Of a stretch of 64,000 nucleotides of DNA, positions 1-8,670 are shown in pieces; the stretch's first letter is position 1, and every line of letters starts with the position of its first letter. Source of the DNA: JBKPNZ01 sp046732895 (GTDB lineage Bacteria > Actinomycetota > Thermoleophilia > Solirubrobacterales > 70-9); assembly GCA_046732895.1 (NCBI GenBank), contig JBKPNZ010000008.1, forward strand, positions 1 through 64,000, written 5' to 3'. Position numbers and translations under genes: made by a program. The notes below the pieces were generated by a model that did not search any database, had not been told where the DNA came from, and saw only the letters and a program-made list of their open reading frames with translations.

Positions 1-635
1 TGCTCCAGACGCTCGCGGCCAGCGCCTCGGACCTTGGGCTGGAGGTGACGACGGTCCCGAGCGAGGCAGAGCGGCTCCCATTCGAGGACGAGAGCTTCGA
101 CCTGGTCTTCGGCCACGCGGTCCTTCATCACATCCCCGACCTCGGCCAGGCCTTCCGCGAGTTCCGGCGGGTGTTGCGCCCGGGTGGCGCGGTCGCCTTC
201 TGTGGCGAGCCCTCGGCCTACGGCGACCTGCTCGCCTCCGCGCCCAAGCGCCTCGGCCTGATGGTCGCGCCGCTGTGGCGCCGCGCGCTCGCCGCCGGCG
301 CCGCCGCCAACGGCACCGAGCCGGACCACGACCACGACCTCGAGTCAGAGGTCGACGTCCATGCCTTCTTCCCCGGCGACCTGCGCGAGATGCTCAGCGG
401 CGCCGGCCTCGGGGACGTTCGCCTCAGGGGCGAAGAGCTCGTCGCGAACATGTACGGCTGGTTCGTCCGCACAGTCGAGTCGACCGCCGAACCGGAGGAG
501 GTGCCGATGCGCTGGCGCCGGGTCGCCTTCCGCAGCTACCTCGCGCTCCAGCGAATCGACACCTCCGTGCTCGAGCCTCGCCTGCCGCCGCAGCTCTTCT
601 ACAACCTGGTGCTCTCGGCGCGCAAGCTCGCCTAG
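1..635 (+). CDS. Class I SAM-dependent methyltransferase, 5'-truncated by window edge
   Basis: The open frame runs in from base 3, so the N-terminus and the SAM-binding GxGxG motif lie outside the window. The visible part has the post-motif signature of Methyltransf_11-type enzymes: LPFEDESFDLVF, then LHHI and FRRVLRPGG. This predicts methyl transfer from SAM to a small molecule or quinone-like acceptor, but the substrate cannot be read. The C-terminal about 110 residues are not recognisable. The TAG stop shares a CTAG tetranucleotide with the stop of the convergent dipZ-like gene. Confidence 0.8.
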   Translation, partial: LQTLAASASDLGLEVTTVPSEAERLPFEDESFDLVFGHAVLHHIPDLGQAFREFRRVLRPGGAVAFCGEPSAYGDLLASAPKRLGLMVAPLWRRALAAGAAANGTEPDHDHDLESEVDVHAFFPGDLREMLSGAGLGDVRLRGEELVANMYGWFVRTVESTAEPEEVPMRWRRVAFRSYLALQRIDTSVLEPRLPPQLFYNLVLSARKLA

Positions 636-2368
636 CCGAACGTGAACGCGTAGCCGCTGACGCCCTGCTGGAACCGCAGGGTGAGGACGTGGCGGCTCGG
701 CTCGGGCAGGTCGACGAGGCGGTAGAGGCGCTGCGGGCCGACGGTAACGGCGCCGTTGCGGACATCGTCCCCGGCGTCGACCTGGTCGATCGGCTTCCCA
801 TCGAGCGACACCTGAACCCGGCGCTCACGTCCGGGTGAGCCCAGCACCAGGAAGACGCGCTTTGACTCGAAGTTGAGGCTGAGGGTGGCGTCGTTGCCGG
901 CCGTCGCCGATTCGTCCGTGATGCGCCATTGGCCGCCGTAGGCGAGCCCGTTTGGAGGCAGGCTCGACGCGTCGTACGGCGCGAACTCCTGCTCCCCCGC
1001 ACTGATCGGCCCGTCGACGAATCCCTGAGCGCGGGCCGCGCCGAGGTAGGTCTCCGGGGTCTTGACGCCGTCGGCGCGCTCGGCCTTCACCTGACCGACG
1101 CCGCCGACGCGCCCATGCCCGGCCTCTGTGAGCAGCGAGCGCACGGCCTGCTCACCCTCGGCATAGGCCCCCTCGCCGTAGTGGACGTAGCGGACCTCGC
1201 CGTCAGCCCCGATCAGGTAATCCGCCGGCCAATACTGGTTGCCGAACGCGTTCCAGGTGGCCAGGTCGTTGTCCTGGACGACGGGGTATTGCAGACCGTC
1301 CTGCCTGATCGCGGCCACGACGTTGCCGGCGTCCTTCTCGAACGGGAACTCGGGCGAGTGCACGCCGATGATCACGAGGCCCTTGTCGCCATAGGCGGCG
1401 TCGAGCGCCTTCAGGTGCGGAAGCGTGCGAATGCAGTTGATGCAGGTGTACGTCCAGAAGTCGACGAGCACGACGTGTCCGCTCTGGGTCAGCTGCTGGA
1501 TCGACAGCGGCTTGCCGCCGGGTGTGTTGAACCACTCCTGCGTACCGGTGATCTCGGGCGCCGGGCCGAGGTCGGGGAGCTTCTCGCCCGCCGCCGCCTG
1601 CGCCTCGCCTGCGGCCTCAGTGCCATGCCCTCCGCGCACACCGGCGAGCTCGTTTGAAATGGCCGAACTCGACTCGAGGTCCTCCGTCGGGTTGACGAGG
1701 AAAGCGGGCAGATCGTTCGCGATGGCGTTCTGGAAGCGCGTGTCCAGGTCGGCCGCCATCAGGCAGGCGACGAGAATCATCACCACCCCCATCGCCGCCT
1801 GCACGCGCCCGCGGTAGTCGGCCAGCCGATCGGTGAGCCGCCGCCCGCCCAGCATGAGCACGTAGAGCACGACCGCCGAGCCGACCGCGTAGGCGAGGGC
1901 GACGGCCAGCCTCCCCGCGCTGAAGTCCTGGGCGGCCGAGACGGTGATCACCCCGGCGAGGATCGGCCCGGCGCACGGCGCGTAGACGAAGCCCAGGCTC
2001 AGCCCGATCACGAAGCCCCCGCCGAAGCCAGCGCCGCGCCCGCGCGTGGGAGCCGGGGTAACGCTCGAGATCCACGCCTCGACGCGATCCGACAACTTCG
2101 GGACCACGAGGACCACGCCGAAGACCGCGAGCGTCCCGATCGCGATCCAGCGCAGCAGGTCGTTCGGGAGGCCGAGGGCGTCGATCACGTAGACGAGGGC
2201 GACCGTCGCGAACGTGAACGACAGCGTGAGCCCGGTGACGATTCCCAGCGGCCGCCGCCGCCCACCCGTTAGGCCCGCCCCGAGCACCGCCGGGAGCACG
2301 GGAAGAACGCACGGCGACAACGCCGTACCTGCGCCCGCGAGGAGCGCGAAGAGCATCAGCAAAAGCAC
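632..2368 (-). CDS. dipZ: DipZ-like protein: CcdA membrane domain plus thioredoxin-like domain
   Basis: 578 residues in three parts. Residues 1-205 are a CcdA/DsbD-type membrane region with the paired cysteines in SPCVLP (Cys20) and APCAGP (Cys132). Residues 285-410 are a TlpA/thioredoxin-like domain with the WTYTCINC active site (Cys309, Cys312). Residues 420-578 form a beta-rich C-terminal domain like that of mycobacterial DipZ. The protein should move reducing equivalents from cytosolic thioredoxin to extracytoplasmic thiols, for cytochrome c maturation or oxidant defence. The start is GTG at 2368; an ATG four codons in is possible. No other cytochrome c maturation gene is adjacent. Confidence 0.9.
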   Translation of the reverse strand: MLLLMLFALLAGAGTALSPCVLPVLPAVLGAGLTGGRRRPLGIVTGLTLSFTFATVALVYVIDALGLPNDLLRWIAIGTLAVFGVVLVVPKLSDRVEAWISSVTPAPTRGRGAGFGGGFVIGLSLGFVYAPCAGPILAGVITVSAAQDFSAGRLAVALAYAVGSAVVLYVLMLGGRRLTDRLADYRGRVQAAMGVVMILVACLMAADLDTRFQNAIANDLPAFLVNPTEDLESSSAISNELAGVRGGHGTEAAGEAQAAAGEKLPDLGPAPEITGTQEWFNTPGGKPLSIQQLTQSGHVVLVDFWTYTCINCIRTLPHLKALDAAYGDKGLVIIGVHSPEFPFEKDAGNVVAAIRQDGLQYPVVQDNDLATWNAFGNQYWPADYLIGADGEVRYVHYGEGAYAEGEQAVRSLLTEAGHGRVGGVGQVKAERADGVKTPETYLGAARAQGFVDGPISAGEQEFAPYDASSLPPNGLAYGGQWRITDESATAGNDATLSLNFESKRVFLVLGSPGRERRVQVSLDGKPIDQVDAGDDVRNGAVTVGPQRLYRLVDLPEPSRHVLTLRFQQGVSGYAFTFG

Positions 2369-2455
2369 TTGATCAGAGTCCCGCGAGCTTGCAAGTCGCT
2401 ACGTGGGACTACGGCCCGACCCGCGAGGCGGATCAGCCGGCGCGCCCGCCGATTC

Positions 2456-3814
2456 TCAGCAGCGGAACTCGTCGGCGCCGATGTCGCGCCGAGCCTTGCC
2501 GTGCCCGCACGCGATGGCGCGCTTGTCACCGTCGATGTCTCTGGCGCCGCCGGCCGGCTTGTCGGGGTTGCCCTTGTCGATCATCGGCGAGCCGGACTTC
2601 AGGTGGTAGTCGTCGGACTTGAACTTCGGGCTCTTGGACGTCTGAAAGTCGCCGCAGCCGTGCACGGCCGTGGAGTTGGCGGGCCCGCGTGAGTTCGTGA
2701 TCGAGCAGCTTCCGGTTCCGCTGACCGTGCCGATGCCGGCATCACCGATGATGCTGGAGTCGAGCTTCACGACGGACGCGTACTCGGAGATCTCGACGCC
2801 GGGCCCCCAGATCGTCGTGTTGGTGACCGTCGTCTTGCCGCTGTCGGTGATCACGATCCCGTAGTTCCCGATTGTCGTCGGGAAGACGTTGCCGTCGAAG
2901 TGGGTGCTGCCGGCCGCATTGAGAAAGAACGCCGCGCGGTGAAAACCGCTGATGATGTTGCGCTTGATCGTGTTGTGCCCGCTGTTGAAGAACAGTCCGT
3001 TCGTATCCGTGCCGGTCGACCCCTTGATCGTGTTGCCGACGATCGTGGCCGGGCCGCCGTTCACCTGCATCCCGTGGCCGTGGTAGGTCCCGGCCTCGTG
3101 CGTGCCCTTGATGACGTTGCCCTTCGCGGTCAGCTCGGCCTCGTCGGAGTCGAAGGCGATGGCGCTGGCGAAGCCATCGAAGCCATTGCCCTTGACGACG
3201 ACCTTGCCCTGTGAACCGAAGAAGACCGCCACGCCGTCCTGCTCGTTCGATGTCGTCGGATCGGTGAAGTAGCTATGGAGCACCTGGACCTTGCCCCCGG
3301 AGCTGTGGACGTAGACGTCCTCGTCGATCGCAGCCGACTCGTCGACCGTGATGTGGTCAAGCTTCACCGCCGCGTCGATCTGGATGGGCAGGTTGTTGGA
3401 GCGGAAGGTGAGCCCCCTGACTGTGCCCGCCTTTCCCTTGACCCAAAGGGCCGGATCCGGATCGGCATTGGCATCCACCGTCGCGTTGCCGGAGGTGTCA
3501 ATCGCCGCCTTCTTCGAGAAGTCCTTCTGCTTGACCGACTTCCCGTCGAGCAGCGAGAGCGCCTCGTTGTACACAATCGGGTCGCCGCCGACGAAGACCG
3601 TGTCGCCGCTGCCCGTCTCGACGAGCGCCTGCGAGATCGTCTGACAGGGGTCCGCCTTGCTGTGGCAGTTGTTGGAGGCATCCGATCCGTCGGAGCGATC
3701 GACGTACGTGTCGTGGGCGGAGGCGGCGGGCACGAGAGCGCACGCCACGGCGGCCGCGACCAGGAGCACGCCGGCCGCGCGCCCGACGAGGCGATCTCGA
3801 ATTCGCCAAATCAT
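2456..3814 (-). CDS. Secreted right-handed beta-helix repeat protein
   Basis: 452 residues. The chosen ATG at 3814 begins a signal peptide (basic n-region, hydrophobic core, ASA cleavage site near residue 33). The open frame extends further upstream but would run into the cyclase gene. The body has repeated short strands with N and G turns typical of parallel beta-helix (PbH1) proteins, and it ends in DIGADEF, the usual C-terminal motif of the choice-of-anchor/beta-helix group. A role as an extracellular glycan-binding or glycan-cleaving protein is inferred only. A second protein of similar fold lies at 46003-47451. Confidence 0.75.
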   Translation of the reverse strand: MIWRIRDRLVGRAAGVLLVAAAVACALVPAASAHDTYVDRSDGSDASNNCHSKADPCQTISQALVETGSGDTVFVGGDPIVYNEALSLLDGKSVKQKDFSKKAAIDTSGNATVDANADPDPALWVKGKAGTVRGLTFRSNNLPIQIDAAVKLDHITVDESAAIDEDVYVHSSGGKVQVLHSYFTDPTTSNEQDGVAVFFGSQGKVVVKGNGFDGFASAIAFDSDEAELTAKGNVIKGTHEAGTYHGHGMQVNGGPATIVGNTIKGSTGTDTNGLFFNSGHNTIKRNIISGFHRAAFFLNAAGSTHFDGNVFPTTIGNYGIVITDSGKTTVTNTTIWGPGVEISEYASVVKLDSSIIGDAGIGTVSGTGSCSITNSRGPANSTAVHGCGDFQTSKSPKFKSDDYHLKSGSPMIDKGNPDKPAGGARDIDGDKRAIACGHGKARRDIGADEFRC

Positions 3815-3900
3815 GCGCCGAAGGTATCCCCTCCACGGCCCGGCGTCAGTACCGATCTGGTCCCGCCGTGGTCCCGCCCCACCGCCGCCGGATGGGGCGA

Positions 3901-5007
3901 TCAGTCCCTTCGTGCGCGACGGACGCGAAAGAGCTTCACCTGGCCGTCGATCCCCTTCAGGCGCCGCTCGCCCGCGTAGGAATAGTGGAAGCGATCGCCT
4001 GCCGCCTCGATCGCCGCCTCGCCGGCCAGGACGCTCCCAGGGCGTGCGACCGTCGTGATCCGGCTCGCGATGTTCACGGGACGCCCGTACCAATCGCCGG
4101 CGCGTGCGAGCGCGGCGCCACGAGCGACACCGGCGCGCAACAGCGGAAAGTCCTCCCCCTCCGCCGCCTCGACGAGCGTGAGCGCGGCGTCGAGCAGAGC
4201 CTCGGCGTCGGTCGAGACCAGCATCGCCGCATCGCCGATCATCTTCACGAGACGTACGGGAGCGGTCGCGACCTCGGCCGCGAGCCTGCCGAGGCGGCCG
4301 GTGACGCCGCCGAGCTCCTCGGGCGCGAGCTCCTCGCCGAGCCGCGTGAACCCAACGAGGTCGGCGAAGCAGGCGCTGATCTCCTGCGTGCCCGGCGCTC
4401 CGGCGCGCAGCTGTGCGCGCCCGATTACGTCATGGCGGATCTGCTCGCGGAGGTGGAGGTTGAACGCGTACTCGAGCGCCTCGCCCACGAGGGGACCGAG
4501 CTCCCTGGCGGCCTCGGCGAAGCGCAGACCGACGTCGCGTTCGGTATCGCCCGGCTGCACGAGCGCCTCGGCGATCAGCGAGCGGTTCGCGGCGGCGACC
4601 TGGGACATCGCCACCCCGAGCACCCTCGCGATCTCGTTCATCCCCTCCTCCGGCAGGCCCGAGTCCCGCAGGGCACGCAGGCGCTGGGCGGCCTGCACGT
4701 CCTCCTCACCGAAGGCCTTCTCGTCGGGATCGGGTGCCGGCAGCCCGAGGTTGCGTTGCTGCCGCACCAGGAAGTCCAACTCGAGCCCAGCCTGCTCGGC
4801 GACCTCGCGCGCCGTGTAGCGGGGGCCATCGCCCTCGAGGACGCGCTCCACGGGCAGCAGGGCGAGGCGATCCTCCTCGATCGCCTTCCGCAGCTCGCCC
4901 AACGAGACGCCGTCCTCTGAGAGCTGGTCGAGCAGCTCCCGCCGCGCCTCGCGGGCGCGCCCGCGGGTGCCCTTCAGCAGCCCCTCGGCTTCGAAGTCGA
5001 TCGCCAC
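3901..5007 (-). CDS. Class III adenylate/guanylate cyclase with N-terminal helical regulatory domain
   Basis: 368 residues from GTG 5007. Upstream in-frame sequence is excluded because it is antisense to the LON-domain gene. Residues 60-190 hold a MerR-like/Rv1264-type helical region (YTAREVAEQAG, then FGEEDVQAAQRL). Residues 205-365 are the catalytic domain: metal-binding Asp216 in FADLVGFT and Asp259 in KMIGDAAM, purine-selecting Lys255, and transition-state Asn312 and Arg316 in VNIASR. All catalytic residues are present, so activity is likely, making cAMP from ATP as a soluble homodimer. In Rv1264 the equivalent N-terminal domain is a pH-responsive autoinhibitor; that role here is inferred. 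Confidence 0.88.
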   Translation of the reverse strand: MAIDFEAEGLLKGTRGRAREARRELLDQLSEDGVSLGELRKAIEEDRLALLPVERVLEGDGPRYTAREVAEQAGLELDFLVRQQRNLGLPAPDPDEKAFGEEDVQAAQRLRALRDSGLPEEGMNEIARVLGVAMSQVAAANRSLIAEALVQPGDTERDVGLRFAEAARELGPLVGEALEYAFNLHLREQIRHDVIGRAQLRAGAPGTQEISACFADLVGFTRLGEELAPEELGGVTGRLGRLAAEVATAPVRLVKMIGDAAMLVSTDAEALLDAALTLVEAAEGEDFPLLRAGVARGAALARAGDWYGRPVNIASRITTVARPGSVLAGEAAIEAAGDRFHYSYAGERRLKGIDGQVKLFRVRRARRD

Positions 5008-5079
5008 CGCTGGGATTCTTACGCGCGGGGGGCGACACGGTTCTGGCCCACCGTGATCACTGCCGGATGACGGCCCTCC

Positions 5080-5085
5080 TACAAT
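5080..5085 (+). promoter_or_regulatory. -10 hexamer for the LON-domain gene, predicting a leaderless mRNA
   Basis: TACAAT ends six bases before the ATG at 5092. There is no Shine-Dalgarno sequence and no clear -35. The spacing places transcription start at or next to the A of the ATG. Confidence 0.5.
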
Positions 5086-5091
5086 CAGGGC

Positions 5092-5739
5092 ATGGCGGAC
5101 GATCACGGCGTCCAGCTGCCGATCTTCGAGCTTCCGGTGGCGATCCTGCCCGGTGAGCTGCTGCCGCTTCACATCTTCGAGGAGCCCTACAAGCGCATGA
5201 TCGGGCACTGCGTCGAGGCCGAGGAGCCATTCGGGATCGTGTTCCGCGACGACGACGGAAGCGCACGGCGGATCGGCTGTACCGCCCGCGTGACCGAGGT
5301 GCTCGAGCGGTTCGACGATGGGCGGATGAACATCGTGGTGACGGGTGAGCTGCCGTTCCGCGTCCTGGATCGCTTTGAGGACGCCGAGTTCCCGGCGGGC
5401 GAGGTCAGCCCCCTGGATCCGGCCGGCTTCGGCGATGAAGGCGATGGCGACGAAGACGCCGGCGCGGGCGACATCGCGCGCGAAGCCTTCATGGAGCTCG
5501 TCCGGCGCGTGACCGACGAGCCGCCCGACGCCGACGAGCTGGCGGGCGAGGACGCCTATGCCATCGCGGCGCGGGTGGAGCTCCCGGCCGAGACCAAGCA
5601 GCACCTGCTCGAGCTTCGCTCCGAACACGAGCGCATGCGGGTGCTCGGCTCTGCGCTCCAGGCGCTGCTGTCGGCGGTCGACCGCTCGGAGGAGATCGCC
5701 GAGCGGGCCCGCATGAACGGCAAGCTCGTGATCGGCTGA
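5092..5739 (+). CDS. Stand-alone LON substrate-binding (N-terminal) domain protein
   Basis: 215 residues matching only the N-terminal domain of Lon protease: LPIFELPVAILPGELLPLHIFE at the start, then the beta-rich core (TARVTEVLERFDDGRMNIV, TGELPFRV). There is no AAA+ ATPase and no Ser-Lys protease domain, so this is the separate YpgL/LonB-like substrate-binding family and not a protease. An acidic Gly-Asp-rich linker sits near residues 115-130 and the C-terminal half is helical. The biochemical role of such proteins is not settled. It diverges from the cyclase gene. Confidence 0.85.
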   Translation: MADDHGVQLPIFELPVAILPGELLPLHIFEEPYKRMIGHCVEAEEPFGIVFRDDDGSARRIGCTARVTEVLERFDDGRMNIVVTGELPFRVLDRFEDAEFPAGEVSPLDPAGFGDEGDGDEDAGAGDIAREAFMELVRRVTDEPPDADELAGEDAYAIAARVELPAETKQHLLELRSEHERMRVLGSALQALLSAVDRSEEIAERARMNGKLVIG

Positions 5740-5745
5740 GGCCGG

Positions 5746-6315
5746 TCAGCGGGTCGCGGCGTCGGCGAGCACTTCGTCCGAGGTGGCGACGCGAGCTCCG
5801 GCGGCGCGCATGTCGTCGAGCGCACGCTCGCCGTCGCCAGGCTCGACCTCGACCGGGCGGATCGCATCCTCGACCACGGTGACGTCAAAGCCCTCCTGGC
5901 AGGCGTCGATCGCCGACGCCCTCACGCAATAGTCAGTCGCGAGGCCGCAGACGAAGACCTCGTCGACGCCACGGGATCTCAGGATCTCGGCCAGATCGGA
6001 TTTCTCGAACCCGGAGTAGCCCTCGTCGTCGCGTCCCTGGCCGACGTCGGCGATTGCGTCGAGCTCGATGCCCGACATGGCGGGATGGAACTCGGCCCCA
6101 GGCGTGTCGCGGACGCAGTGGACGGGCCACGGCCCGCCCTGTTCCTGGAACGAGGAGTGATTCGGCGGATGCCAGTCACGCGTGGCCACGATCACCTCGA
6201 ACTCGCCGGCGAGTCGCTTGATCGGCTCGGCGATCTCGTCGCCGCCTTCGACCGCCAGCGCGCCACCCGGCGTGAAGTCGTTCTGGAAGTCGATGATGAG
6301 GAGGGCGCGAGACAC
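5746..6315 (-). CDS. pncA: Nicotinamidase (isochorismatase superfamily)
   Basis: 189 residues. It hydrolyses nicotinamide to nicotinate plus ammonia in NAD salvage. The triad is visible as Asp9 (IIDFQNDF), Lys105 (GFEKSD) and Cys130 (GLATDYCV). The metal site is Asp47, His49 and His53 in the RDWHPPNHSSF motif that marks PncA within this superfamily. Starts at GTG 6321 or GTG 6315 are possible; I choose 6315 because a TACCAT hexamer ends seven bases before it, the spacing seen at other leaderless genes here. It is divergent from the PEP mutase-like gene. Confidence 0.9.
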   Translation of the reverse strand: MSRALLIIDFQNDFTPGGALAVEGGDEIAEPIKRLAGEFEVIVATRDWHPPNHSSFQEQGGPWPVHCVRDTPGAEFHPAMSGIELDAIADVGQGRDDEGYSGFEKSDLAEILRSRGVDEVFVCGLATDYCVRASAIDACQEGFDVTVVEDAIRPVEVEPGDGERALDDMRAAGARVATSDEVLADAATR

Positions 6316-6322
6316 ATCCACA

Positions 6323-6332
6323 ATGGTAAGAC
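6323..6332. promoter_or_regulatory. Overlapping divergent -10 elements (pncA and PEP mutase-like gene)
   Basis: On the minus strand TACCAT (6323-6328) ends seven bases before the pncA GTG at 6315. On the plus strand TAAGAC (6327-6332) ends six bases before the ATG at 6339. The two elements overlap by two bases, so polymerase could not occupy both at once. Both genes lack a Shine-Dalgarno sequence. Confidence 0.4.
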
Positions 6333-6338
6333 TGGCCC

Positions 6339-7139
6339 ATGCCGCGCACCCAGGATGAGAAGGGCGCCGAGTTCCGCGCGCTGCACGAGGGCGCACCGTT
6401 CGTGATCCCGAACCCTTGGGATGCCGGGTCGGCCAAGGTCCTCTCGGCACTCGGGTTCAAGGCGCTGGCGACGACCAGCTCCGGCTTTGCGTTCACGCTC
6501 GGGCGACGCGACGGGAATGTCAGCCTCGACGAAGTCGTCGCGCACGTCGCCGAGCTCGCCGGCGCAGTCGACGTTCCCATCTCCGTCGATCTCGAGAACG
6601 GCTACGGCGCGGCGCCGGAGAAGGCCGTGGAGGCGATCAACCGCGTCGGCGAGGCCGGCGCCGTCGGTGGATCGATCGAGGACTACGACCCCGACGACGA
6701 TGCGATCTACCCAATCGAGCAGGCCACAGAGCGGATTGCCGCCGCCGCGGAGGCCGCGCGGCGGCTCGACTTCTCCTTCACCCTCACGGGCCGTGCGGAG
6801 AACCACATCCGTGACAACCAGGACCTGGACGACACGATCGCCCGCCTGAGGGCCTACGAGGAGGCGGGCGCGGACGTCGTCTACGCCCCCGGGCTCGGCA
6901 GCGTCGACGACATCCGCGCCGTCTGCGACGCGGCATCGAGGCCCGTCAACGTCCTCGCCCGCCCCGGCCTAACGGCAGCCGAGATCTTCGATGCCGGAGC
7001 CCAGCGCATCAGCCTCGGCGGCTGGCTTGCCTTCACCGCCGTCGACGCGATGGCAAAGGCTGCCGTCGAGGTACGCGACCAGGGCGAGTTCGGCTCGCTC
7101 TCAGTGCCGCGCGAGCTGCGGGAGTGGCTCGGGGGTTAA
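6339..7139 (+). CDS. Isocitrate lyase/PEP mutase-family enzyme
   Basis: 266 residues of the PEP mutase/isocitrate lyase TIM barrel: NPWDAGSAKVL near residue 25, the Mg-binding region SVDLENGYG near 85 and GSIED near 110. The KKCGH cysteine loop of true isocitrate lyase is absent. That fits the broad oxaloacetate decarboxylase/2-methylisocitrate lyase-like/phosphonate-related group, and the substrate cannot be assigned. The last 39 bases are antisense to the 3' end of the flavin monooxygenase gene. Confidence 0.75.
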   Translation: MPRTQDEKGAEFRALHEGAPFVIPNPWDAGSAKVLSALGFKALATTSSGFAFTLGRRDGNVSLDEVVAHVAELAGAVDVPISVDLENGYGAAPEKAVEAINRVGEAGAVGGSIEDYDPDDDAIYPIEQATERIAAAAEAARRLDFSFTLTGRAENHIRDNQDLDDTIARLRAYEEAGADVVYAPGLGSVDDIRAVCDAASRPVNVLARPGLTAAEIFDAGAQRISLGGWLAFTAVDAMAKAAVEVRDQGEFGSLSVPRELREWLGG

Positions 7140-8579
7140 TTCAGAGCCGGTGACCGAGGCGATCGCGCGCGCCAGCCGGGTGGCGTCACGCACGTCGTCG
7201 TTCCAGAGCGCGATCGGGTGGCCATCTGGCCTCGTGAGGACCGCGCCCGCCGGCGCCAGACCAAGGGCCCGGGCGGCGATCGCGCCCAGCCGCTCGACGA
7301 CGAGCGGCGGTGAGTCCGCGTCCTGGTCCGGCACGTCGCCGTGCCAATCGGGACCGACGAAGAGGGTCAGCCCGTCGCCGAGGAGATCGAGCGTGGAGAC
7401 GGCGCCCGCGTCGCGTGGCACCCATACGTGTGCGATGCGCCCGCCGATATCGGCGTTCAGGCCAAAGGTCGTGCCGAAGATGGAACCGTCGGCACGCTGC
7501 GAGCGCTCGGTGTTGTGCTCAGCCACGGGGCGGCGCTCGCGCTCGTAGGTTTCGAGCAGTCGCTCGGCGGCCCACCCGCGCAGGACCCACGCCAGCTTCC
7601 AGCCGATGTCGAAGCCGTCGCGGATGGCGGTGTTCATGCCGGTGCCGCCGCGCGGCGTTACGCGGTGCGCGGCGTCGCCGATCAGGAAGGCGTTCCCGTC
7701 GCGGAAGCGGTCGGCCAGCCCGACCCCGAAGGCGACTGGCATCAGGCGCTCGATCGCGACTTCGAGCCGAGCGTCGCCCGCGGCCTCGCGGATCCAACGG
7801 ACGACCTCCTCGGAGGTCAGGTTCTCGACGGCGGCGGCGCCTCCCTCCCACGGCATTCCGAGCACCCACCGGTCCGGCTTTCCCGCCGGCAGGAACGAGC
7901 GGTCCTCCCCGGGGCCGGTGACGAAGTAGATGCCGTGCCGGCGCTCCCCCACGAGCTCCCAGAGCGGGGCGCGGAAAAGGATCGCGAGGCGCTCCTCGAG
8001 CGCGGGAGATCCCTCCGTGACGATCCCGAGGGCCTCGCGCACCTTGCTGCGCATGCCGTCGGCGCCGATCACGTAGCGGGCGTGCACCCGGCGGAGCCCA
8101 TCCGGGCCGGCCAGGGTGAGAAGGTATCCGCCGTCGATCGCATCCTCGAGTGCGAGGAGCTCTACGCCGCGCTCGAGGCGCCCGCTGTCGGACGACGCGA
8201 GCCGCTCCTCGAGGAGCGGCTCGAGGGCGTCCTGTGCCAGGCAGGCGGGTGACGTCGGGCTGACCAGGGCCGCCTGCTCCGGCGTGGGCAGGCCCACCTC
8301 AATCGCAGCGCCGCTCTCGGCCTCGCGCAGGGTGGTGCACGCCCAGGCCTGCCAGACGACCTCAATCGAGCGTTCCCGGGCGCTCTCCTCGAGCCCCCAG
8401 CGGCGGACGAGCTCCATCGTCCCCGTGCTCGCCACCGTGGCCCGCGGCAAATCCGACGGCGCTGGACGTCGCTCGACCACGAGGGTCTCGATGCCATAGG
8501 TCGCGAGAGTGATGGCGCTCGCGAGCCCACCGGGACCGGCGCCGACCACTACGACCTCGAATTCCTCATCGAACGGCAT
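7101..8579 (-). CDS. FAD-dependent aromatic monooxygenase (PheA/TfdB-type)
   Basis: About 492 residues with the three class A flavoprotein hydroxylase motifs: GAGPGG dinucleotide fold near the N-terminus, the DG motif in VIGADGMRSKVREALG, and the GD motif in FLIGDAAHRVTPRGGTG. It should hydroxylate an aromatic or polyketide-like substrate using NAD(P)H and O2. Starts at ATG 8600 or ATG 8579 are possible; 8579 is preferred because AAAGGAG lies about 11 bases upstream. A TetR gene is divergent, with a 7-bp-arm palindrome just upstream, so induction by the substrate through TetR release is likely. Confidence 0.85.
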   Translation of the reverse strand: MPFDEEFEVVVVGAGPGGLASAITLATYGIETLVVERRPAPSDLPRATVASTGTMELVRRWGLEESARERSIEVVWQAWACTTLREAESGAAIEVGLPTPEQAALVSPTSPACLAQDALEPLLEERLASSDSGRLERGVELLALEDAIDGGYLLTLAGPDGLRRVHARYVIGADGMRSKVREALGIVTEGSPALEERLAILFRAPLWELVGERRHGIYFVTGPGEDRSFLPAGKPDRWVLGMPWEGGAAAVENLTSEEVVRWIREAAGDARLEVAIERLMPVAFGVGLADRFRDGNAFLIGDAAHRVTPRGGTGMNTAIRDGFDIGWKLAWVLRGWAAERLLETYERERRPVAEHNTERSQRADGSIFGTTFGLNADIGGRIAHVWVPRDAGAVSTLDLLGDGLTLFVGPDWHGDVPDQDADSPPLVVERLGAIAARALGLAPAGAVLTRPDGHPIALWNDDVRDATRLARAIASVTGSELTPEPLPQLARH

Positions 8580-8599
8580 GAAGTGCTTCGCTCCTTTCA

Positions 8600-8616
8600 T
8601 CGGACAGCTTGTCCGA
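8600..8616. promoter_or_regulatory. Probable TetR operator between tetR and flavin monooxygenase
   Basis: TCGGACAGCTTGTCCGA is a perfect inverted repeat with 7-bp arms and a 3-bp centre. It lies immediately upstream of the monooxygenase start region. A weaker related half-site (CGTCGGACG) lies at 8632-8640, close to the tetR promoter. Confidence 0.65.
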
Positions 8617-8658
8617 AGGAATATAGCAGTTCGTCGGACGATGTGTACGATGAAGCTG

Positions 8659-8664
8659 TAGAAT
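8659..8664 (+). promoter_or_regulatory. -10 hexamer of the tetR gene, leaderless spacing
   Basis: TAGAAT ends six bases before the GTG at 8671. No ribosome binding site is present. Confidence 0.5.
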
Positions 8665-8670
8665 CGGCCT

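Noticed and set aside
5008..5628. N-terminal extension of the cyclase
   Set aside because: It is antisense to the LON-domain gene, which has clear family motifs.
6339..7139. True isocitrate lyase of the glyoxylate shunt
   Set aside because: The protein is too short and lacks the KKCGH catalytic loop.
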